DNA of 64,000 bases from a beta proteobacterium AAP65. GTDB lineage: Bacteria > Pseudomonadota > Gammaproteobacteria > Burkholderiales > Burkholderiaceae_C. Position numbers and translations under genes: made by a program. The DNA lies in contig LJHW01000005.1 in the NCBI GenBank assembly GCA_001295865.1, forward strand, positions 1 to 64,000. The letters run 5' to 3'. The notes beneath the pieces were generated by a model. It was not told the DNA's origin. It saw nothing but the letters and a program-made list of their open reading frames with translations, and ran no database searches. This document shows positions 26,681 to 42,489 of this stretch, piece after piece (position 1 is the stretch's first letter; every line of letters begins with the position of its first letter).

Positions 26681-28015
26681 TCAGCCCGCGGCCGCAGCCT
26701 CGGCCATGCGCTCGGCGCAGCGGCGACCCAGGGCCGCGTCGCGGGCTTCGACCATGACGCGCAGCACCGGCTCGGTGCCCGATGCGCGGATGAGCACGCG
26801 GCCGCTGGCCCCCAATTCGCGTTCGGCGTGCTCGCGGGCCTGCGTCAACGAGCTGTTCTGCTTCCAGTCACTGCCTTCGCGCAGGCGCACGTTGATCATG
26901 GTCTGTGGGCAGAGCTCCACGCCCTCCAGCAGGCCGGCCAGCGTGCCGCCGCTGCGGCGCACGGCCTGCAGCACCTGCAAGGCGCTGACGATGCCGTCGC
27001 CGGTGGTGTGGCAGTCCAGGGCCAGCAGGTGGCCCGAGCTCTCACCGCCCAACTGCCAGCCGTGTGCACTGAGTTCCTCGAGCACGTAGCGGTCGCCAAC
27101 CTTGGCCCGCACCAGCTTCACACCGCGGGCGGCCAGTGCCTGCTCAACGGCGATGTTGGTCATCAGCGTGCCCACCACGCCAGGCACAACCTGGCGCTGG
27201 GCCAGGCGGTCGACCGCCATCACGTAAAGCAGTTCGTCGCCGTTGTAGAGCCGGCCCTGGGCGTCGACCAGTTGCAGCCGGTCGGCGTCGCCATCCAGCG
27301 CGATGCCGTAGTCGGCCCGGTGTTCGGCCACGGCCTTCACCAGCGCCTGCGGTGAGGTCGCGCCCACGCCGGCGTTGATGTTGAGCCCGTCGGGGCTGCA
27401 GCCGATCTTCACCACCGCCGCGCCGAGTTCGTGGAACACGTCGGGGGCCACGTGGTAGGCCGCGCCATGGGCAGCGTCGACCACCACCTTCATGCCGCGC
27501 AGCGACAGACTGTTGGGCACCGTGCTCTTGCAGAACTCGATGTAGCGGCCGCCGGCGTCGTCGAGGCGGCGCGCCTTGCCGAGACGCGCTGAATCGACCC
27601 ACTGCGGCGTGCGTTCAAGTTCAGCCTCGACCTCCAACTCCCAGGCATCAGGCAGCTTTTCGCCGCGGGCCGAGAAGAACTTGACGCCGTTGTCATCGAA
27701 GGGGTTGTGGGACGCGCTGATCACCACGCCCAGGTCCAGGCGCAGGGCCCGCGTGAGGTAGGCCACACCCGGTGTAGGCAAGGGGCCGCTGAGCAACACA
27801 TCGACACCGGCCGAAGCAAAGCCGGCTTCCAGCGACGACTCGATCATGTAACCCGAAATGCGGGTGTCCTTGCCAATCAACACGGTGGCCGGGCGGCCGC
27901 TGCGCCGCAGCACCTGGCCCACGGCATGACCCAGGCGCAGCATGAAGTCAGGGGTGATGGGGCTTTGACCGACCGTGCCACGAATGCCGTCGGTACCGAA
28001 ATACGTTCTGCTCAT
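26681..28015 (-). CDS. glmM: Phosphoglucosamine mutase
   Basis: GlmM interconverts glucosamine-6-P and glucosamine-1-P for UDP-GlcNAc, needed for peptidoglycan and LPS. The 444 aa fit the family. The phosphoserine loop is '[19 protein letters not shown]', the metal loop is '[16 protein letters not shown]' and the sugar loop is '[11 protein letters not shown]'. The C-terminal phosphate-binding loop is '[15 protein letters not shown]'. Start ATG 28015 has a good GAGGAG ribosome site. It follows folP on the same strand (67 nt), as in E. coli (ftsH-folP-glmM). Confidence 0.97.
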   Translation of the reverse strand: MSRTYFGTDGIRGTVGQSPITPDFMLRLGHAVGQVLRRSGRPATVLIGKDTRISGYMIESSLEAGFASAGVDVLLSGPLPTPGVAYLTRALRLDLGVVISASHNPFDDNGVKFFSARGEKLPDAWELEVEAELERTPQWVDSARLGKARRLDDAGGRYIEFCKSTVPNSLSLRGMKVVVDAAHGAAYHVAPDVFHELGAAVVKIGCSPDGLNINAGVGATSPQALVKAVAEHRADYGIALDGDADRLQLVDAQGRLYNGDELLYVMAVDRLAQRQVVPGVVGTLMTNIAVEQALAARGVKLVRAKVGDRYVLEELSAHGWQLGGESSGHLLALDCHTTGDGIVSALQVLQAVRRSGGTLAGLLEGVELCPQTMINVRLREGSDWKQNSSLTQAREHAERELGASGRVLIRASGTEPVLRVMVEARDAALGRRCAERMAEAAAAG

Positions 28016-28082
28016 TGTTGTCTTCTCCTCTGTTCATTTTCACTCGGCGCGGGGCACTGCCGGCACGCCCTCTCAGGGGCCT

Positions 28083-28943
28083 TCACGCGCCAGTGGGGCT
28101 GTGCATCGGCGTCGCTTGCGCGGCCTGCCAGACCTTCAGCGCGTCGACGGTGGCCGCCACATCGTGCACACGCACCACAGCCGCCCCGTGGTGCACGGCG
28201 GCCAGGGCCGCCGCCACGCTGGCGGCCAGGCGCTCGCCGACAGGTCGGCCCGTGATCAGGCCCAGCGTGCCTTTGCGCGACCATCCCACCAGCAAGGGCC
28301 GCGGCACCGCCGCCGCAAGTTCGCGCTGTGCACGCAGCAGGCGCAGGTTGTCTTCGGGGCCTTTGGCGAAGCCGATGCCGGGGTCGAGCAGGAGCCGCTG
28401 AGCGTCGATACCTGCAGCTACCACGGCGGCCGCACGTTCCCGCAACCACAAGGCCACTTCGGCCACGACATCAGCGTAGTCGGTCATCGTCTGCATGGTG
28501 TCGGGTTCACCGCGCATGTGCATGAGGCAGACGCCGGCCGAGCGGTGGCCCGCCACGCAGGCCAGAGCGCCCGGCCGCCGCAGGGCCCGCACATCGTTGA
28601 CGATGTCCACGCCCAGGGCCAGGGCCTGCTGCATCACGAGCGGCTCGCTGGTGTCCACCGAGACCGGAACCCCCAGGCGCAAGGCGCCTTCGATCACAGG
28701 CATGACGCGCGCGGCTTCGTCCTCGGCCGAAGGAGCTGTGGCTCCCGGCCGGGTGGATTCGCCGCCGATGTCCAGGATGTCGGCGCCCTCGGCCACCAGG
28801 CGCTCGCAGTGCGACAGGGCAGCCCGGGTGCTGCCATGCCGGCCACCGTCGGAGAAGGAATCGGGCGTCACGTTGACGATGCCCATCACCTGGGGCCGAG
28901 ACAGGTCGATGCAGTAGCGTGTGGTTTGCCAGTGGGCGGGCAT
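28083..28943 (-). CDS. folP: Dihydropteroate synthase
   Basis: FolP joins p-aminobenzoate to the pterin in folate synthesis and is the sulfonamide target. From ATG 28943 (MPAHWQTTRYCIDL) it is 286 aa. Conserved loops: 'MGIVNVTPDSFSDGG' (loop 1), 'DILDIGGESTRPGA' (loop 2), 'NDVRALRR' and 'LLDPGIGFAKGPEDNL', with 'VGWSRKGTLG' near the end and the 'VRVHDVAATVDALKVW' C-terminus. Lies between ftsH and glmM. Confidence 0.96.
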   Translation of the reverse strand: MPAHWQTTRYCIDLSRPQVMGIVNVTPDSFSDGGRHGSTRAALSHCERLVAEGADILDIGGESTRPGATAPSAEDEAARVMPVIEGALRLGVPVSVDTSEPLVMQQALALGVDIVNDVRALRRPGALACVAGHRSAGVCLMHMRGEPDTMQTMTDYADVVAEVALWLRERAAAVVAAGIDAQRLLLDPGIGFAKGPEDNLRLLRAQRELAAAVPRPLLVGWSRKGTLGLITGRPVGERLAASVAAALAAVHHGAAVVRVHDVAATVDALKVWQAAQATPMHSPTGA

Positions 28944-29010
28944 GGCGGTCAAGTGGCGGGCTCCGGGCTCAGCGGCTGAAGACGGCGGGGTCAAGGAGTC
29001 AAAACGAGAG

Positions 29011-29038
29011 AAAAAAGAAGCGGGGCCGAAGCCCCGCT
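29011..29038 (-). terminator. Intrinsic terminator after ftsH
   Basis: On the minus strand AGCGGGGC-TTCG-GCCCCGCT is followed by a U-rich tail (complement of 29011-29016 AAAAAA). The 8-bp stem with UUCG loop lies 24 nt past the ftsH stop, so folP probably has its own promoter or is read through. Confidence 0.9.
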
Positions 29039-29061
29039 GTCTGTTCAGCAACCCTCTGCGC

Positions 29062-30969
<1,908 letters not shown>

Positions 30970-31164
30970 CGCGGCTCCTTTTCCAGTTCAGCGGTACGGC
31001 GGGCCGGATTCGGCAGGCCGCGATCCACGGTAGTTGGGGTTGATTCTAAAGCAGTCAAGGGTATGCAGACGCCGTCTGAGAGGGTGAGGAAAGGGGCGAA
31101 AAGACCACAGTTGCCGAGGCAAACACGGGCTCTTGGAGGCCGTTGGTCCCGACTGCCGGGCAGA

Positions 31165-31824
31165 TTAACGGCCTTTCAGTCCCACGCCGACCAGAAAGGT
31201 CTCTGCAGACTTGTCGCGCGAGGCTTTGGGCTTGATGGGCTTGACGGTACGGAAGGTCTGCCGGAAGAGGGTCACCAGCGTGTTGTAGCCGCTGCCGTGA
31301 AAACACTTGCAGACCAACGCGCCTTCAGGCTTCAGGTGGTGGACCGCAAAATCCACCGCCAGTTCCACCAGGTGCTCAATGCGCGCCGTGTCGGTGACCT
31401 CGATGCCCGACAGGTTCGGGGCCATGTCCGACACCACCACATCCACCGGCCGCCCCTGCAGGGCCTCGTGCAACTGCTGCGCGATGGCCTCCTCGCGGAA
31501 ATCGCCCTGGATGAACTGCACGCCTTCGATGGGCTCGAAATCGAGCAGGTCCAGCGCGATCACGGTGCCCCTGAGCTCGCCGACGGCCGCGCCTTCGGGG
31601 GCAAAACGCCGCCGCAGGTACTGGCTCCAGGCACCAGGCGAGGCGCCGAGGTCGACCACCACCTGCCCCGGCCGGATCAGCCGCAGGCTCTCGTCGATCT
31701 CCTTGAGCTTGTAGGCCGCACGGGCCCGGTAGCCCTCTCGCTGGGCCAGCTTGACGTAGGTGTCATTGACGTGGTCGTTGAGCCACGCCTTGTTGATCTT
31801 TTTGCTCTTGCTGTCGATCTTCAT
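31165..31824 (-). CDS. rlmE: 23S rRNA 2'-O-ribose U2552 methyltransferase
   Basis: RlmE (FtsJ/RrmJ) methylates U2552 of 23S rRNA late in 50S assembly. The 219-aa protein has the SAM site '[15 protein letters not shown]' and the K-D-K-E catalytic set: K near residue 39 ('[12 protein letters not shown]'), '[13 protein letters not shown]', '[13 protein letters not shown]', then '[16 protein letters not shown]'. Start ATG 31824 lies 20 bp from the divergent yhbY start. Followed by ftsH. Confidence 0.97.
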   Translation of the reverse strand: MKIDSKSKKINKAWLNDHVNDTYVKLAQREGYRARAAYKLKEIDESLRLIRPGQVVVDLGASPGAWSQYLRRRFAPEGAAVGELRGTVIALDLLDFEPIEGVQFIQGDFREEAIAQQLHEALQGRPVDVVVSDMAPNLSGIEVTDTARIEHLVELAVDFAVHHLKPEGALVCKCFHGSGYNTLVTLFRQTFRTVKPIKPKASRDKSAETFLVGVGLKGR

Positions 31825-31832
31825 TCGCGTTC

Positions 31833-31839
31833 GATAATA
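31833..31839. promoter_or_regulatory. Shared bidirectional -10 of rlmE and yhbY
   Basis: GATAATA serves both strands: GATAAT (31833-31838) ends 6 nt before the yhbY ATG, and its complement TATTAT (31839-31834) ends 9 nt before the rlmE ATG. The whole gap between the two start codons is only 20 bp, so each -35 would lie inside the other gene. Both messages would be leaderless. Confidence 0.5.
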
Positions 31840-31844
31840 CGGGC

Positions 31845-32321
31845 ATGACCGCTATCCAGCTCACCCCCGCCGAACGCAAGGAGCATCGCTCCGGCGCCCA
31901 TCACCTGGACCCGGTTGTCATGATCGGTGGCGACGGGCTCACACCCGCCGTTGAAAAAGAGGTGAACGCCGCCCTGAACGCCCACGGGCTCATCAAGGTG
32001 CGTGTGTTCTCCGACGACCGCGCCGCGCGCGAGGCCATGCTCGCGACGCTGGCCGACAAGCTCGACGCCGCGCCCATCCAGCACATCGGCAAGCTGCTGG
32101 TGCTGTGGCGCCCCATGCCTGAGAAGGAAGCAGCGCCGCGCGACGACCGCAAGCCGGGGCCACGCACCGTCAAGCTGGTGAGCTTCTCCAAGAGCGGCAA
32201 CCACCGCGCCACCGTGAAGACCGTGAAGGTCTTCGGCAACGAACGTGTCACCGCCGGTGGCTCGATCAAGCGCGTGAAAAAGCGCGTGACCAGCGTGAAG
32301 AAAAAGGCCCAGGCTCAGTGA
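31845..32321 (+). CDS. yhbY: YhbY / CRS1-type RNA-binding protein
   Basis: A 158-aa protein with the CRM (CRS1-YhbY) domain in residues about 5-100: '[28 protein letters not shown]' and '[13 protein letters not shown]'. The family associates with pre-50S ribosomes. The C-terminal 50 residues are Lys/Arg-rich ('[13 protein letters not shown]'), an extension beyond the roughly 97-aa E. coli protein. It is divergent from rlmE, as in E. coli where both lie near greA. Its end overlaps the convergent DUF4149 gene by 7 bp. Confidence 0.92.
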   Translation: MTAIQLTPAERKEHRSGAHHLDPVVMIGGDGLTPAVEKEVNAALNAHGLIKVRVFSDDRAAREAMLATLADKLDAAPIQHIGKLLVLWRPMPEKEAAPRDDRKPGPRTVKLVSFSKSGNHRATVKTVKVFGNERVTAGGSIKRVKKRVTSVKKKAQAQ

Positions 32322-32767
32322 GCCGGCGGCCTGGCGGCACGCCAGGCCAGGGCCAGCACCAGCAGGCCCTTGATCACGTAAAACGCAGCGCTGGCCGCGT
32401 GCAGCTGGCCGAAACTGAAAGCGCCCTGCCCGGCCTTGGCGGCCGGCATCAGCGGCTGGATGGCGAAGTAGCCCGCCACCGTGCAGAACAGCGCGCCCAG
32501 CGCCAACACCATGCCGACGCTGAATTGCGGGCCGCTGCCCGCCAGCGCGGCACGGCGAGCAGCCACGCGTTCCAGCGCCACCATCACCACACCCAGGGCC
32601 AGGCTGGTGTAGGCCTCTTGCGCCAGCATGCGGCCAACCAGGCGGCCGGCTTCGGCCCCGCTGAGCTGGGCGAAGACCGCCGGCGTGGCCAGCAGCGCCA
32701 CGCACAACAACCAGCCGGCCCACAAACCGGGTACCAGCCGGCGGGCGCGTTCCAGCAGTGACGGCAT
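32315..32767 (-). CDS. DUF4149 small membrane protein
   Basis: A 150-aa protein with four hydrophobic helices and the DUF4149 features: N-terminal 'LWAGWLLCVALLATPAVFAQL' and 'LVGRMLAQEAYTSLAL'. The family is widespread in beta- and gamma-proteobacteria next to yhbY and greA; function unknown. Its ATG overlaps the greA stop by 1 bp (TGATG), so it is translated with greA. Confidence 0.85.
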   Translation of the reverse strand: MPSLLERARRLVPGLWAGWLLCVALLATPAVFAQLSGAEAGRLVGRMLAQEAYTSLALGVVMVALERVAARRAALAGSGPQFSVGMVLALGALFCTVAGYFAIQPLMPAAKAGQGAFSFGQLHAASAAFYVIKGLLVLALAWRAARPPAH

Positions 32768-33243
32768 CAGACGTAGCGCACGTCCACGATTTCCCAGCGG
32801 CGCAAGCCGCCGGGCGCCTGCACCTCGGCCACGTCGCCGGCTTCTTTGCCGATCAGCGCGCGGGCGATGGGGCTGCTGATGGAGATCAGGCCTTGCTTGA
32901 GGTCGGCTTCGTCGTCACCGACGATCTGGTAGGTGACCTTGGCGCCGCTGTCCTCGTCTTCGAGGTCGACGGTGGTGCCGAAGACCACCTTGCCGCCGGC
33001 ATCGAGCGCCGAAGGGTCGATGACCTGGGCCGCGGCGAGCTTGGACTCCAGCTCTTTGATACGGCCTTCGATGAAGCCCTGCTTGTCCTTGGCGGCGTCG
33101 TACTCGGCGTTTTCCGAGAGGTCGCCCTGGGCGCGGGCTTCGCTGATGGCCTGGATCACGGCATGCCGCTCCACCGACTTCAGCCGGTGCAGTTCGCTCT
33201 TCAGCAGTTCGGCGCCGCGACGCGTGAGGGGAATGGTGACCAT
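32767..33243 (-). CDS. greA: Transcription elongation factor GreA
   Basis: GreA rescues backtracked RNA polymerase by stimulating transcript cleavage. From ATG 33243 (MVTIPLTRRGAELLKSEL) it is 158 aa. The N-terminal coiled coil carries the acidic tip 'GDLSENAEYDAAKDKQ', and the FKBP-like C-terminal part has 'YQIVGDDEADLKQGLISISSPIARALIGKEAGD'. It lies 94 nt downstream of carB on the same strand, the common carAB-greA order. Confidence 0.97.
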   Translation of the reverse strand: MVTIPLTRRGAELLKSELHRLKSVERHAVIQAISEARAQGDLSENAEYDAAKDKQGFIEGRIKELESKLAAAQVIDPSALDAGGKVVFGTTVDLEDEDSGAKVTYQIVGDDEADLKQGLISISSPIARALIGKEAGDVAEVQAPGGLRRWEIVDVRYV

Positions 33244-33337
33244 GGGGGCAGCTGCACGAAGCAAGAGTGGGGCAAAAGTGAATCCGCCGCAGGGAGCCCG
33301 GGTGGGGCGGCCTGCGGCGGTCGACGAGGCACGGAGT

Positions 33338-37781
<4,444 letters not shown>

Positions 37782-37916
37782 AGGCAAAGCTCCGGGGTTC
37801 GCGCGCACCCGGCGCCCGAACTTCGCCCCGGGTGAACGGGGTGGAGGTCAGGGTCCGAGGGGAAACCGACTGCGGAGTTTCGCGGAGTGCTGCGTTGTTA
37901 GCGGGTAAACCGCCGG

Positions 37917-37922
37917 AGTATA
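37917..37922 (-). promoter_or_regulatory. Predicted -10 (TATACT) of carAB
   Basis: On the minus strand TATACT stands out in a GC-rich gap, about 135 nt before the carA start. No clear -35 or arginine/pyrimidine operator was recognised in the 167-bp gap. Confidence 0.4.
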
Positions 37923-37948
37923 GCCGCGCCAGCCCCCCAGTACCGGGC

Positions 37949-38353
37949 TTACCCGAGGGCCGCGATGCCGGCGCGCGCGATCTGCGCGTCTTCGGTCGAC
38001 TTCACACCGCTGACGCCCACGGCACCTACTACCTGCCCTTCCACCACGATGGGCACCCCGCCTTCGAGCATGCCCTGCAACACGGGCGCGCTCAGGAAGG
38101 AGACGCGGCCGCCGTTGATCATGTCTTCGTAGACCTTGCTCTCGCGGCGGCCGAGTGCAGCGGTGCGTGCCTTGGCAGGTGCGATTTCGCAGGAAATGGG
38201 CGCAGCGCCGTCCAGACGCTGCAACCACAGCAGGTGACCACCGTCGTCGACGATGGCGATGGCAACGGCCCATTGGTTCTTGAGGGCTTCGGCTTCGGCG
38301 GCCGCGGCCATGGCGCGAGCGTCGTCGAGAGTGAGTGAGGGTTTGGTCTTCAT
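37949..38353 (-). CDS. GlcG/HbpS-like (DUF336) heme-degrading-family protein
   Basis: A 134-aa single-domain protein of the GlcG/HbpS family. Family blocks: 'LTLDDARAMAAAAEAEALKN', 'VAIAIVDDGGHLLWLQRLDGA', 'KARTAALGRRES' and 'EGQVVGAVGVSG...QDAQIARAG'-like end. Relatives include the heme-binding HbpS and glycolate-operon GlcG; the substrate here is not known. Located between carA and the divergent Bax-inhibitor gene with no partner. Confidence 0.85.
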   Translation of the reverse strand: MKTKPSLTLDDARAMAAAAEAEALKNQWAVAIAIVDDGGHLLWLQRLDGAAPISCEIAPAKARTAALGRRESKVYEDMINGGRVSFLSAPVLQGMLEGGVPIVVEGQVVGAVGVSGVKSTEDAQIARAGIAALG

Positions 38354-38430
38354 GCCACGACGATAACGCGTCGGCTCTGATGCAAGACGTTGACCCGGCT
38401 AGGGGCATGCCCGGGTTCGCACGTGCGCCC

Positions 38431-38436
38431 TAGAAT
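38431..38436 (+). promoter_or_regulatory. Predicted -10 (TAGAAT) of the Bax-inhibitor-like gene
   Basis: TAGAAT lies 50 nt before the ATG at 38487. A GGAGG ribosome site follows at 38475-38479. The -35 is not evident. Confidence 0.35.
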
Positions 38437-38486
38437 GGCGACCTGCGTCAGATTGGGCGCGTCACTCACTTCCCGGAGGTTGTTCC

Positions 38487-39182
38487 ATGAACGAAAGCGT
38501 GCAGAACTATCCAGGCGTGGCCGGTAGCGGCGCGCTGGCGGCACAGCGCAACCGCGTGCTGCGCAACACCTACTGGCTGCTGGCCCTGTCGATGGTGCCC
38601 ACGGTCCTCGGCGCCTGGGTGGGCGTGCAGACTGGCATGCTGCGTGGCTTGGGCATGGGCGTGAGCACCATCCTGTTTCTGGCAGGCGCCTTCGGCTTCA
38701 TGTTCGCCATCGAGAAGTTCAAGAACTCGGCAGCGGGCGTGCCCATCCTGCTGGCCTTCACCTTCTTCATGGGGCTCATGCTGTCACGCCTGGTCGGCGC
38801 AGTGCTGGGCTTGAGCAATGGCGCCAGCTTGATCATGACCGCCTTCGCGGGCACTGGTGCGGTGTTCCTGGGCATGGCCAGCCTGAGCACGGTGATCAAG
38901 CGTGACCTGTCACAGATGGGCAAGTTCATGTTCATCGGGGTCATCCTGCTGCTGGTGGCCGGCATCGCCAACATCTTCATCCAGAGCAGCGCGCTGATGG
39001 TCACGCTGTCGGTGCTGGCGATCGGCATCTTCTCGTTCTTCATCCTGCACGACCTCAAGCGGGTGCAGGACGGCGAAGAGACGAATTACATCAGCGCCAC
39101 GCTGGGCGTTTACCTGAGCATCTACAACGTGTTCAGCAACCTGCTGGCGCTGCTCGGCATCTTCGGTGGCGAACGCGAATAA
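38487..39182 (+). CDS. Bax inhibitor-1 / YccA family membrane protein
   Basis: A 231-aa protein with seven hydrophobic segments and the BI-1 (TMBIM) family marks: N-terminal 'RNTYWLLALSMVPTVLGAW', 'LIMTAFAGTGAVFLGMASLS' and C-terminal 'HDLKRVQDGEETNYISATLGVYLSIYNVFSNLLALLGIFGGERE'. The acidic pair in the last helix region forms the pH-sensitive proton/calcium leak site in studied homologues. YccA of E. coli interacts with FtsH, whose gene is also in this window but not adjacent. Confidence 0.92.
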   Translation: MNESVQNYPGVAGSGALAAQRNRVLRNTYWLLALSMVPTVLGAWVGVQTGMLRGLGMGVSTILFLAGAFGFMFAIEKFKNSAAGVPILLAFTFFMGLMLSRLVGAVLGLSNGASLIMTAFAGTGAVFLGMASLSTVIKRDLSQMGKFMFIGVILLLVAGIANIFIQSSALMVTLSVLAIGIFSFFILHDLKRVQDGEETNYISATLGVYLSIYNVFSNLLALLGIFGGERE

Positions 39183-39205
39183 GGCGTTTTGCCCGCCATG
39201 ACAAA

Positions 39206-39231
39206 CGGGGCCCTCGGGCCCCGTTTTTTTC
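39206..39231 (+). terminator. Intrinsic terminator after the Bax-inhibitor-like gene
   Basis: ACGGGGCCC-TCG-GGCCCCGT followed by seven T (39225-39231). It lies 23 nt past the stop codon. The mirrored A-run on the left is short, so it mainly serves the + strand, but it may also help end the convergent rlmD transcript. Confidence 0.92.
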
Positions 39232-39250
39232 TTGCCTGCCGCATGGGCCT

Positions 39251-40654
39251 TCAGCCGCGGTCGAAGACCGCCATGCTCTCCACATGCGCCGTGTGCGGGA
39301 ACATGTTCACCACGCCCGCCAGGCTGCAGCGGTACCCGCCCTGGTGCACCAGCAGGCCGGCATCGCGCGCCAGGGTGGCCGGGTTGCAACTCACGTAGAC
39401 GATGCGCTGCGGCAGTTCAAAGCCGCCTTCCGCGTGCAGATCGGCCACGGCCTTGGCCAGCGCGAAGCCGCCCTCTCTCGGTGGGTCGATCAGCCAGCGC
39501 TGCACAGGCCCCGCCGCCTTCAGATCGGCGGGGGTGATCTCGAACAGGTTGCGCGCCTCGAAGCGTGTCTTGTGCGCCAGGCCGTTGCGCTGTGCGTTGG
39601 CGCGCGCACGCGCCACCAGCGTTTCACTGCCTTCGATGCCCAGCACGCCCGCCGCCTTGGTCGCCAGCGGCAGCGTGAAGTTGCCCAGGCCGCAGAACCA
39701 GTCGATGACCTGCTCGTCGGGCTGCACGTCCAGCAACTTCAGTGCCCTGTCGACCAGCACACGGTTGATGTGCGGGTTGACCTGCGTGAAGTCGGTGGGC
39801 TTGAAGGGCATCGTGATGCCGTACTCGGGCAGCCGGTAGGCCAGCTCGGGCCCACCTTCGTCGAGCAGGTGCACGGTGTCCGGGCCCTTGGGCTGCAACC
39901 ACCATTGCACGGCGTGCTCGGCGGCAAAGCTGCGCAGGCGCTCGGCGTCGCCCGGAGTCAGAGGCGCCAGGTTGCGCAGCACCAGCGCCGTCACGGGGCC
40001 TTCAGGCCCATCACCGGCGGCCAGCTCGATCTGCGGCATCTGTTCGCGCAGTTCCATGCTGCCGATCAGCGCGCGCAGCGGCATCAGCATCACGCTCACC
40101 TTGGGCGGCAGCACCGGGCACACCTGCATGTCGGCCACGTAGCGCGACTTGCGTTCGTGGAAGCCGATGAGCACCGTGCCCTTCTTGTGCACGTAACGCA
40201 CCGACAAGCGCGCACGATCACGGTAACCCCAAGCCGGGCCTTCTATGGGCCGCAGCACACGTTCGGCCCTCACTTTGGCCAGGTGCCAGAGGTTGTCCTC
40301 CAGCACACGCTGCTTCACGGCCACCTGCGCCGCCGGGTGCAGATGCTGCATCTTGCAGCCGCCGCAAGCGCCCGCGTGCAGGCCGAAGTGCGGGCACCCA
40401 GGGCGCACGCGCTGTGAGCTTTCGCGGCCCAGGGCCGACATCGTGCCCTGCTCCCAGTTGTTCTTCTTGCGCGAAACCTGCACCTGCACGCGCTCGCCCG
40501 GCAGTGCGCCCTCGATGAAGACCACCTTGCCACTGCCGCCCTCACCTTCCAGATTTTCAGCGCCTTCAGCAGGCGCTGGCTTGGGGCGGTGGGCGATGCC
40601 CTGCGCGTCGAGGTCGAGCGACACGACCTCGAGCCAATCAAATCCGCTGCTCAT
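39251..40654 (-). CDS. rlmD: 23S rRNA (uracil1939-C5)-methyltransferase
   Basis: RlmD (RumA) makes m5U1939. The 467-aa protein has an N-terminal TRAM domain ('[12 protein letters not shown]...[18 protein letters not shown]'), the 4Fe-4S cysteines in '[18 protein letters not shown]' plus a later 'VCPVL', the SAM site '[16 protein letters not shown]' and the catalytic '[14 protein letters not shown]'. The N-terminal part has a Glu/Gly-rich insertion after residue 25. It follows nlpD by 30 nt in the surE-pcm-nlpD-rlmD operon, in the place where many relatives carry rpoS. Confidence 0.95.
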   Translation of the reverse strand: MSSGFDWLEVVSLDLDAQGIAHRPKPAPAEGAENLEGEGGSGKVVFIEGALPGERVQVQVSRKKNNWEQGTMSALGRESSQRVRPGCPHFGLHAGACGGCKMQHLHPAAQVAVKQRVLEDNLWHLAKVRAERVLRPIEGPAWGYRDRARLSVRYVHKKGTVLIGFHERKSRYVADMQVCPVLPPKVSVMLMPLRALIGSMELREQMPQIELAAGDGPEGPVTALVLRNLAPLTPGDAERLRSFAAEHAVQWWLQPKGPDTVHLLDEGGPELAYRLPEYGITMPFKPTDFTQVNPHINRVLVDRALKLLDVQPDEQVIDWFCGLGNFTLPLATKAAGVLGIEGSETLVARARANAQRNGLAHKTRFEARNLFEITPADLKAAGPVQRWLIDPPREGGFALAKAVADLHAEGGFELPQRIVYVSCNPATLARDAGLLVHQGGYRCSLAGVVNMFPHTAHVESMAVFDRG

Positions 40655-40684
40655 CGACGGGAAAAGGAAAAAGAGGTGGCGCGC

Positions 40685-41650
40685 TCAGCGCGCAGGCAGC
40701 AAGCGCGCCGGATCGACGGGCTTGCCCTGGCGGCGGATCTCAAAATGCAGCTGCACGCGCTCGGCATCGCTGGAACCCATCTCGGCGATCTTCTGGCCGC
40801 GGCGCACGGCCTGGTCTTCCTTGACCAGCAGCGTCTGGTTGTGCGCGTAGGCGGTCAGGTAGGTCGCGTTGTGTTTGACGATCACGAGGTTGCCGTAACC
40901 CCGCAGGCCGGCCCCGGCATAAACCACACGGCCATCGGCCGCGGCCAGCACCGAGTCTCCGGCTTTGCCGCCAATGGCCAGGCCTTTGCTCTTGGTCTCG
41001 TCGAAACCGGTCAGCACCGGCCCGGCCGCCGGCCAGAGCCAGTTCAGGTCGTCTTCGCTGTCGCGGGCAGCCGGCGGCGTGGCTGCGGCGGCGGGCGTTG
41101 GGGGCGCGGAGGCACCCACTGCGGGGGTTTCAGCGCGGGGCGCTGCACCATCGAGCGGGCGGCTCTCCACGCGCCCGGCCGCGGCCACTGGGCGCGTGAC
41201 CACGCCGTTGGCGTCGGCCTGCGGCGGCACCACACGCAGCACCTGACCGACCTCGATGACGTTGGGCTGGGACAGTCCGTTCCAGCGGGCGATGTCGCGC
41301 CAGTTTTGGCCGTTTTCCAGGCCCACACGGATCAGCGTGTCACCCGGCTTGACGGTGTAGTAGCCCGGCTTGCCCGCGTTTTCGATGCCAGGCGGCGGCC
41401 GCACGGCGGCGGCTTCTGCCGGCGCCGCGGCGACCGGACCAGTGGCGCCCTGTGAGGCCGGGTTGCTGGCCGGCAACGGCGAACGCGCCTGACCGGCAGG
41501 GCTGCGGTCTTCCACCGGTGCACGGTGCGTGGGCGAGGCGCACGCGGCCAGGGCCAGCGCGACCACAGCCAGTACCGTGCGCAAAGCCAGCGCTGGAGGA
41601 GCGGCGCGAGCGCCGTGCGGGGTCGGACAGATCAGCGAGGTCAATTTCAT
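40685..41650 (-). CDS. nlpD: NlpD-like LysM/M23 lipoprotein
   Basis: A 321-residue-class envelope protein starting [17 protein letters not shown] at 41650. The lipobox is 'LALAACAS' with Cys37. A Pro/Ala-rich stretch leads to a LysM peptidoglycan-binding domain (about 97-141, 'YYTVKPGDTLIRVG'). Another low-complexity linker leads to a C-terminal M23 (LytM) domain ending 'VQLHFEIRRQGKPVDPARLLP'. The first zinc motif H-x3-D is lost ('KSKGLAIGG'), as in E. coli NlpD, which has no hydrolase activity and instead activates the amidase AmiC at division. Overlaps the pcm stop by 4 bp (ATGA). Confidence 0.93.
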   Translation of the reverse strand: MKLTSLICPTPHGARAAPPALALRTVLAVVALALAACASPTHRAPVEDRSPAGQARSPLPASNPASQGATGPVAAAPAEAAAVRPPPGIENAGKPGYYTVKPGDTLIRVGLENGQNWRDIARWNGLSQPNVIEVGQVLRVVPPQADANGVVTRPVAAAGRVESRPLDGAAPRAETPAVGASAPPTPAAAATPPAARDSEDDLNWLWPAAGPVLTGFDETKSKGLAIGGKAGDSVLAAADGRVVYAGAGLRGYGNLVIVKHNATYLTAYAHNQTLLVKEDQAVRRGQKIAEMGSSDAERVQLHFEIRRQGKPVDPARLLPAR

Positions 41651-42489
41651 GCAGCGCCAGATTTTAGGGGGACGAAGTGCACGGCATCGAGCCATTGGCG
41701 CTGCAGCTGGCCATCACCATGGCGGTCGATGACCAGCAGGCCCTGCCCGCCGCGCCGCGCATCGTGCATGGGGGCCACCAACCGGCCGCCCACGGCGAGT
41801 TGCTCGAGCCAGGCTTCGGGCAGGTCTTCACCTCCCGCAGCGGCCACGATGCTGTCGAACGGGGCCCGCGGTGCATGTCCGAGACGGCCGTCGCCATAGA
41901 TCAAGCGCAGGTCGCGCAGCCCTTGGCCTGCCAGGTTTTCGACGGCCTTGTCGTACAGGCCGCGCAGGCGCTCGATCGAAACCACGCTGCGGCCCACCAG
42001 GGCGAGCAAGGCAGCCTGGTAGCCGCAGCCAGTGCCGATCTCGAGCACGCGCCCGAGGTGACCCGCGGCGCGCGCGTTCTGGCCTTCGAACAACAGCGAG
42101 AGCATGCGCGCCACCACCGAGGGCTTGCTGATGGTCTGCGACAGGCCGATCGGCAAGGCCGTGTCTTCGTAGGCCTGGATGGCCAGCGCGCTGTCGACGA
42201 AACGGTGCCGCTCCACGGTGGCAAAGGCTTGCAGCACGGCCTCGACACGCACACCATCGGCGCGCAGGCGCTGCACCATGCGCTGCCGCACGGCGGCCGA
42301 GTCCATCCCCAGGCCGCTGGGCTGGTGACGGCCGGTGGCCTGTTGTGCCGCCGCCTGCGCCGCGTGCTGGAGCGGGGCCTGTGGCCGCAGCACCTCACCG
42401 GCCGGGCTGCGCGCAGCGCCAGAGGCGCGGCCGTGCACGCGGTCCAGGCCGAGCGGGAAGCGCGACGGGCGCGGCGGTGCTGCGCTCAT
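41647..42489 (-). CDS. pcm: Protein-L-isoaspartate O-methyltransferase
   Basis: Pcm methylates isoaspartyl residues so that aged proteins can be repaired. From ATG 42489 ([14 protein letters not shown]) it is 280 aa, about 70 longer than E. coli Pcm because of a Pro/Ala/Gln-rich N-terminus. The core begins '[13 protein letters not shown]', has '[29 protein letters not shown]', the SAM motif '[17 protein letters not shown]' and '[21 protein letters not shown]'. Its start overlaps the surE stop (ATGA) and its stop overlaps nlpD (ATGA). A later internal start cannot be excluded. Confidence 0.93.
   Translation of the reverse strand: MSAAPPRPSRFPLGLDRVHGRASGAARSPAGEVLRPQAPLQHAAQAAAQQATGRHQPSGLGMDSAAVRQRMVQRLRADGVRVEAVLQAFATVERHRFVDSALAIQAYEDTALPIGLSQTISKPSVVARMLSLLFEGQNARAAGHLGRVLEIGTGCGYQAALLALVGRSVVSIERLRGLYDKAVENLAGQGLRDLRLIYGDGRLGHAPRAPFDSIVAAAGGEDLPEAWLEQLAVGGRLVAPMHDARRGGQGLLVIDRHGDGQLQRQWLDAVHFVPLKSGAA

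Noticed and set aside
40685..41650. NlpD-like protein as an active endopeptidase
   Set aside because: The first zinc-binding H-x3-D motif is missing, so catalysis is unlikely; a regulatory role fits better.
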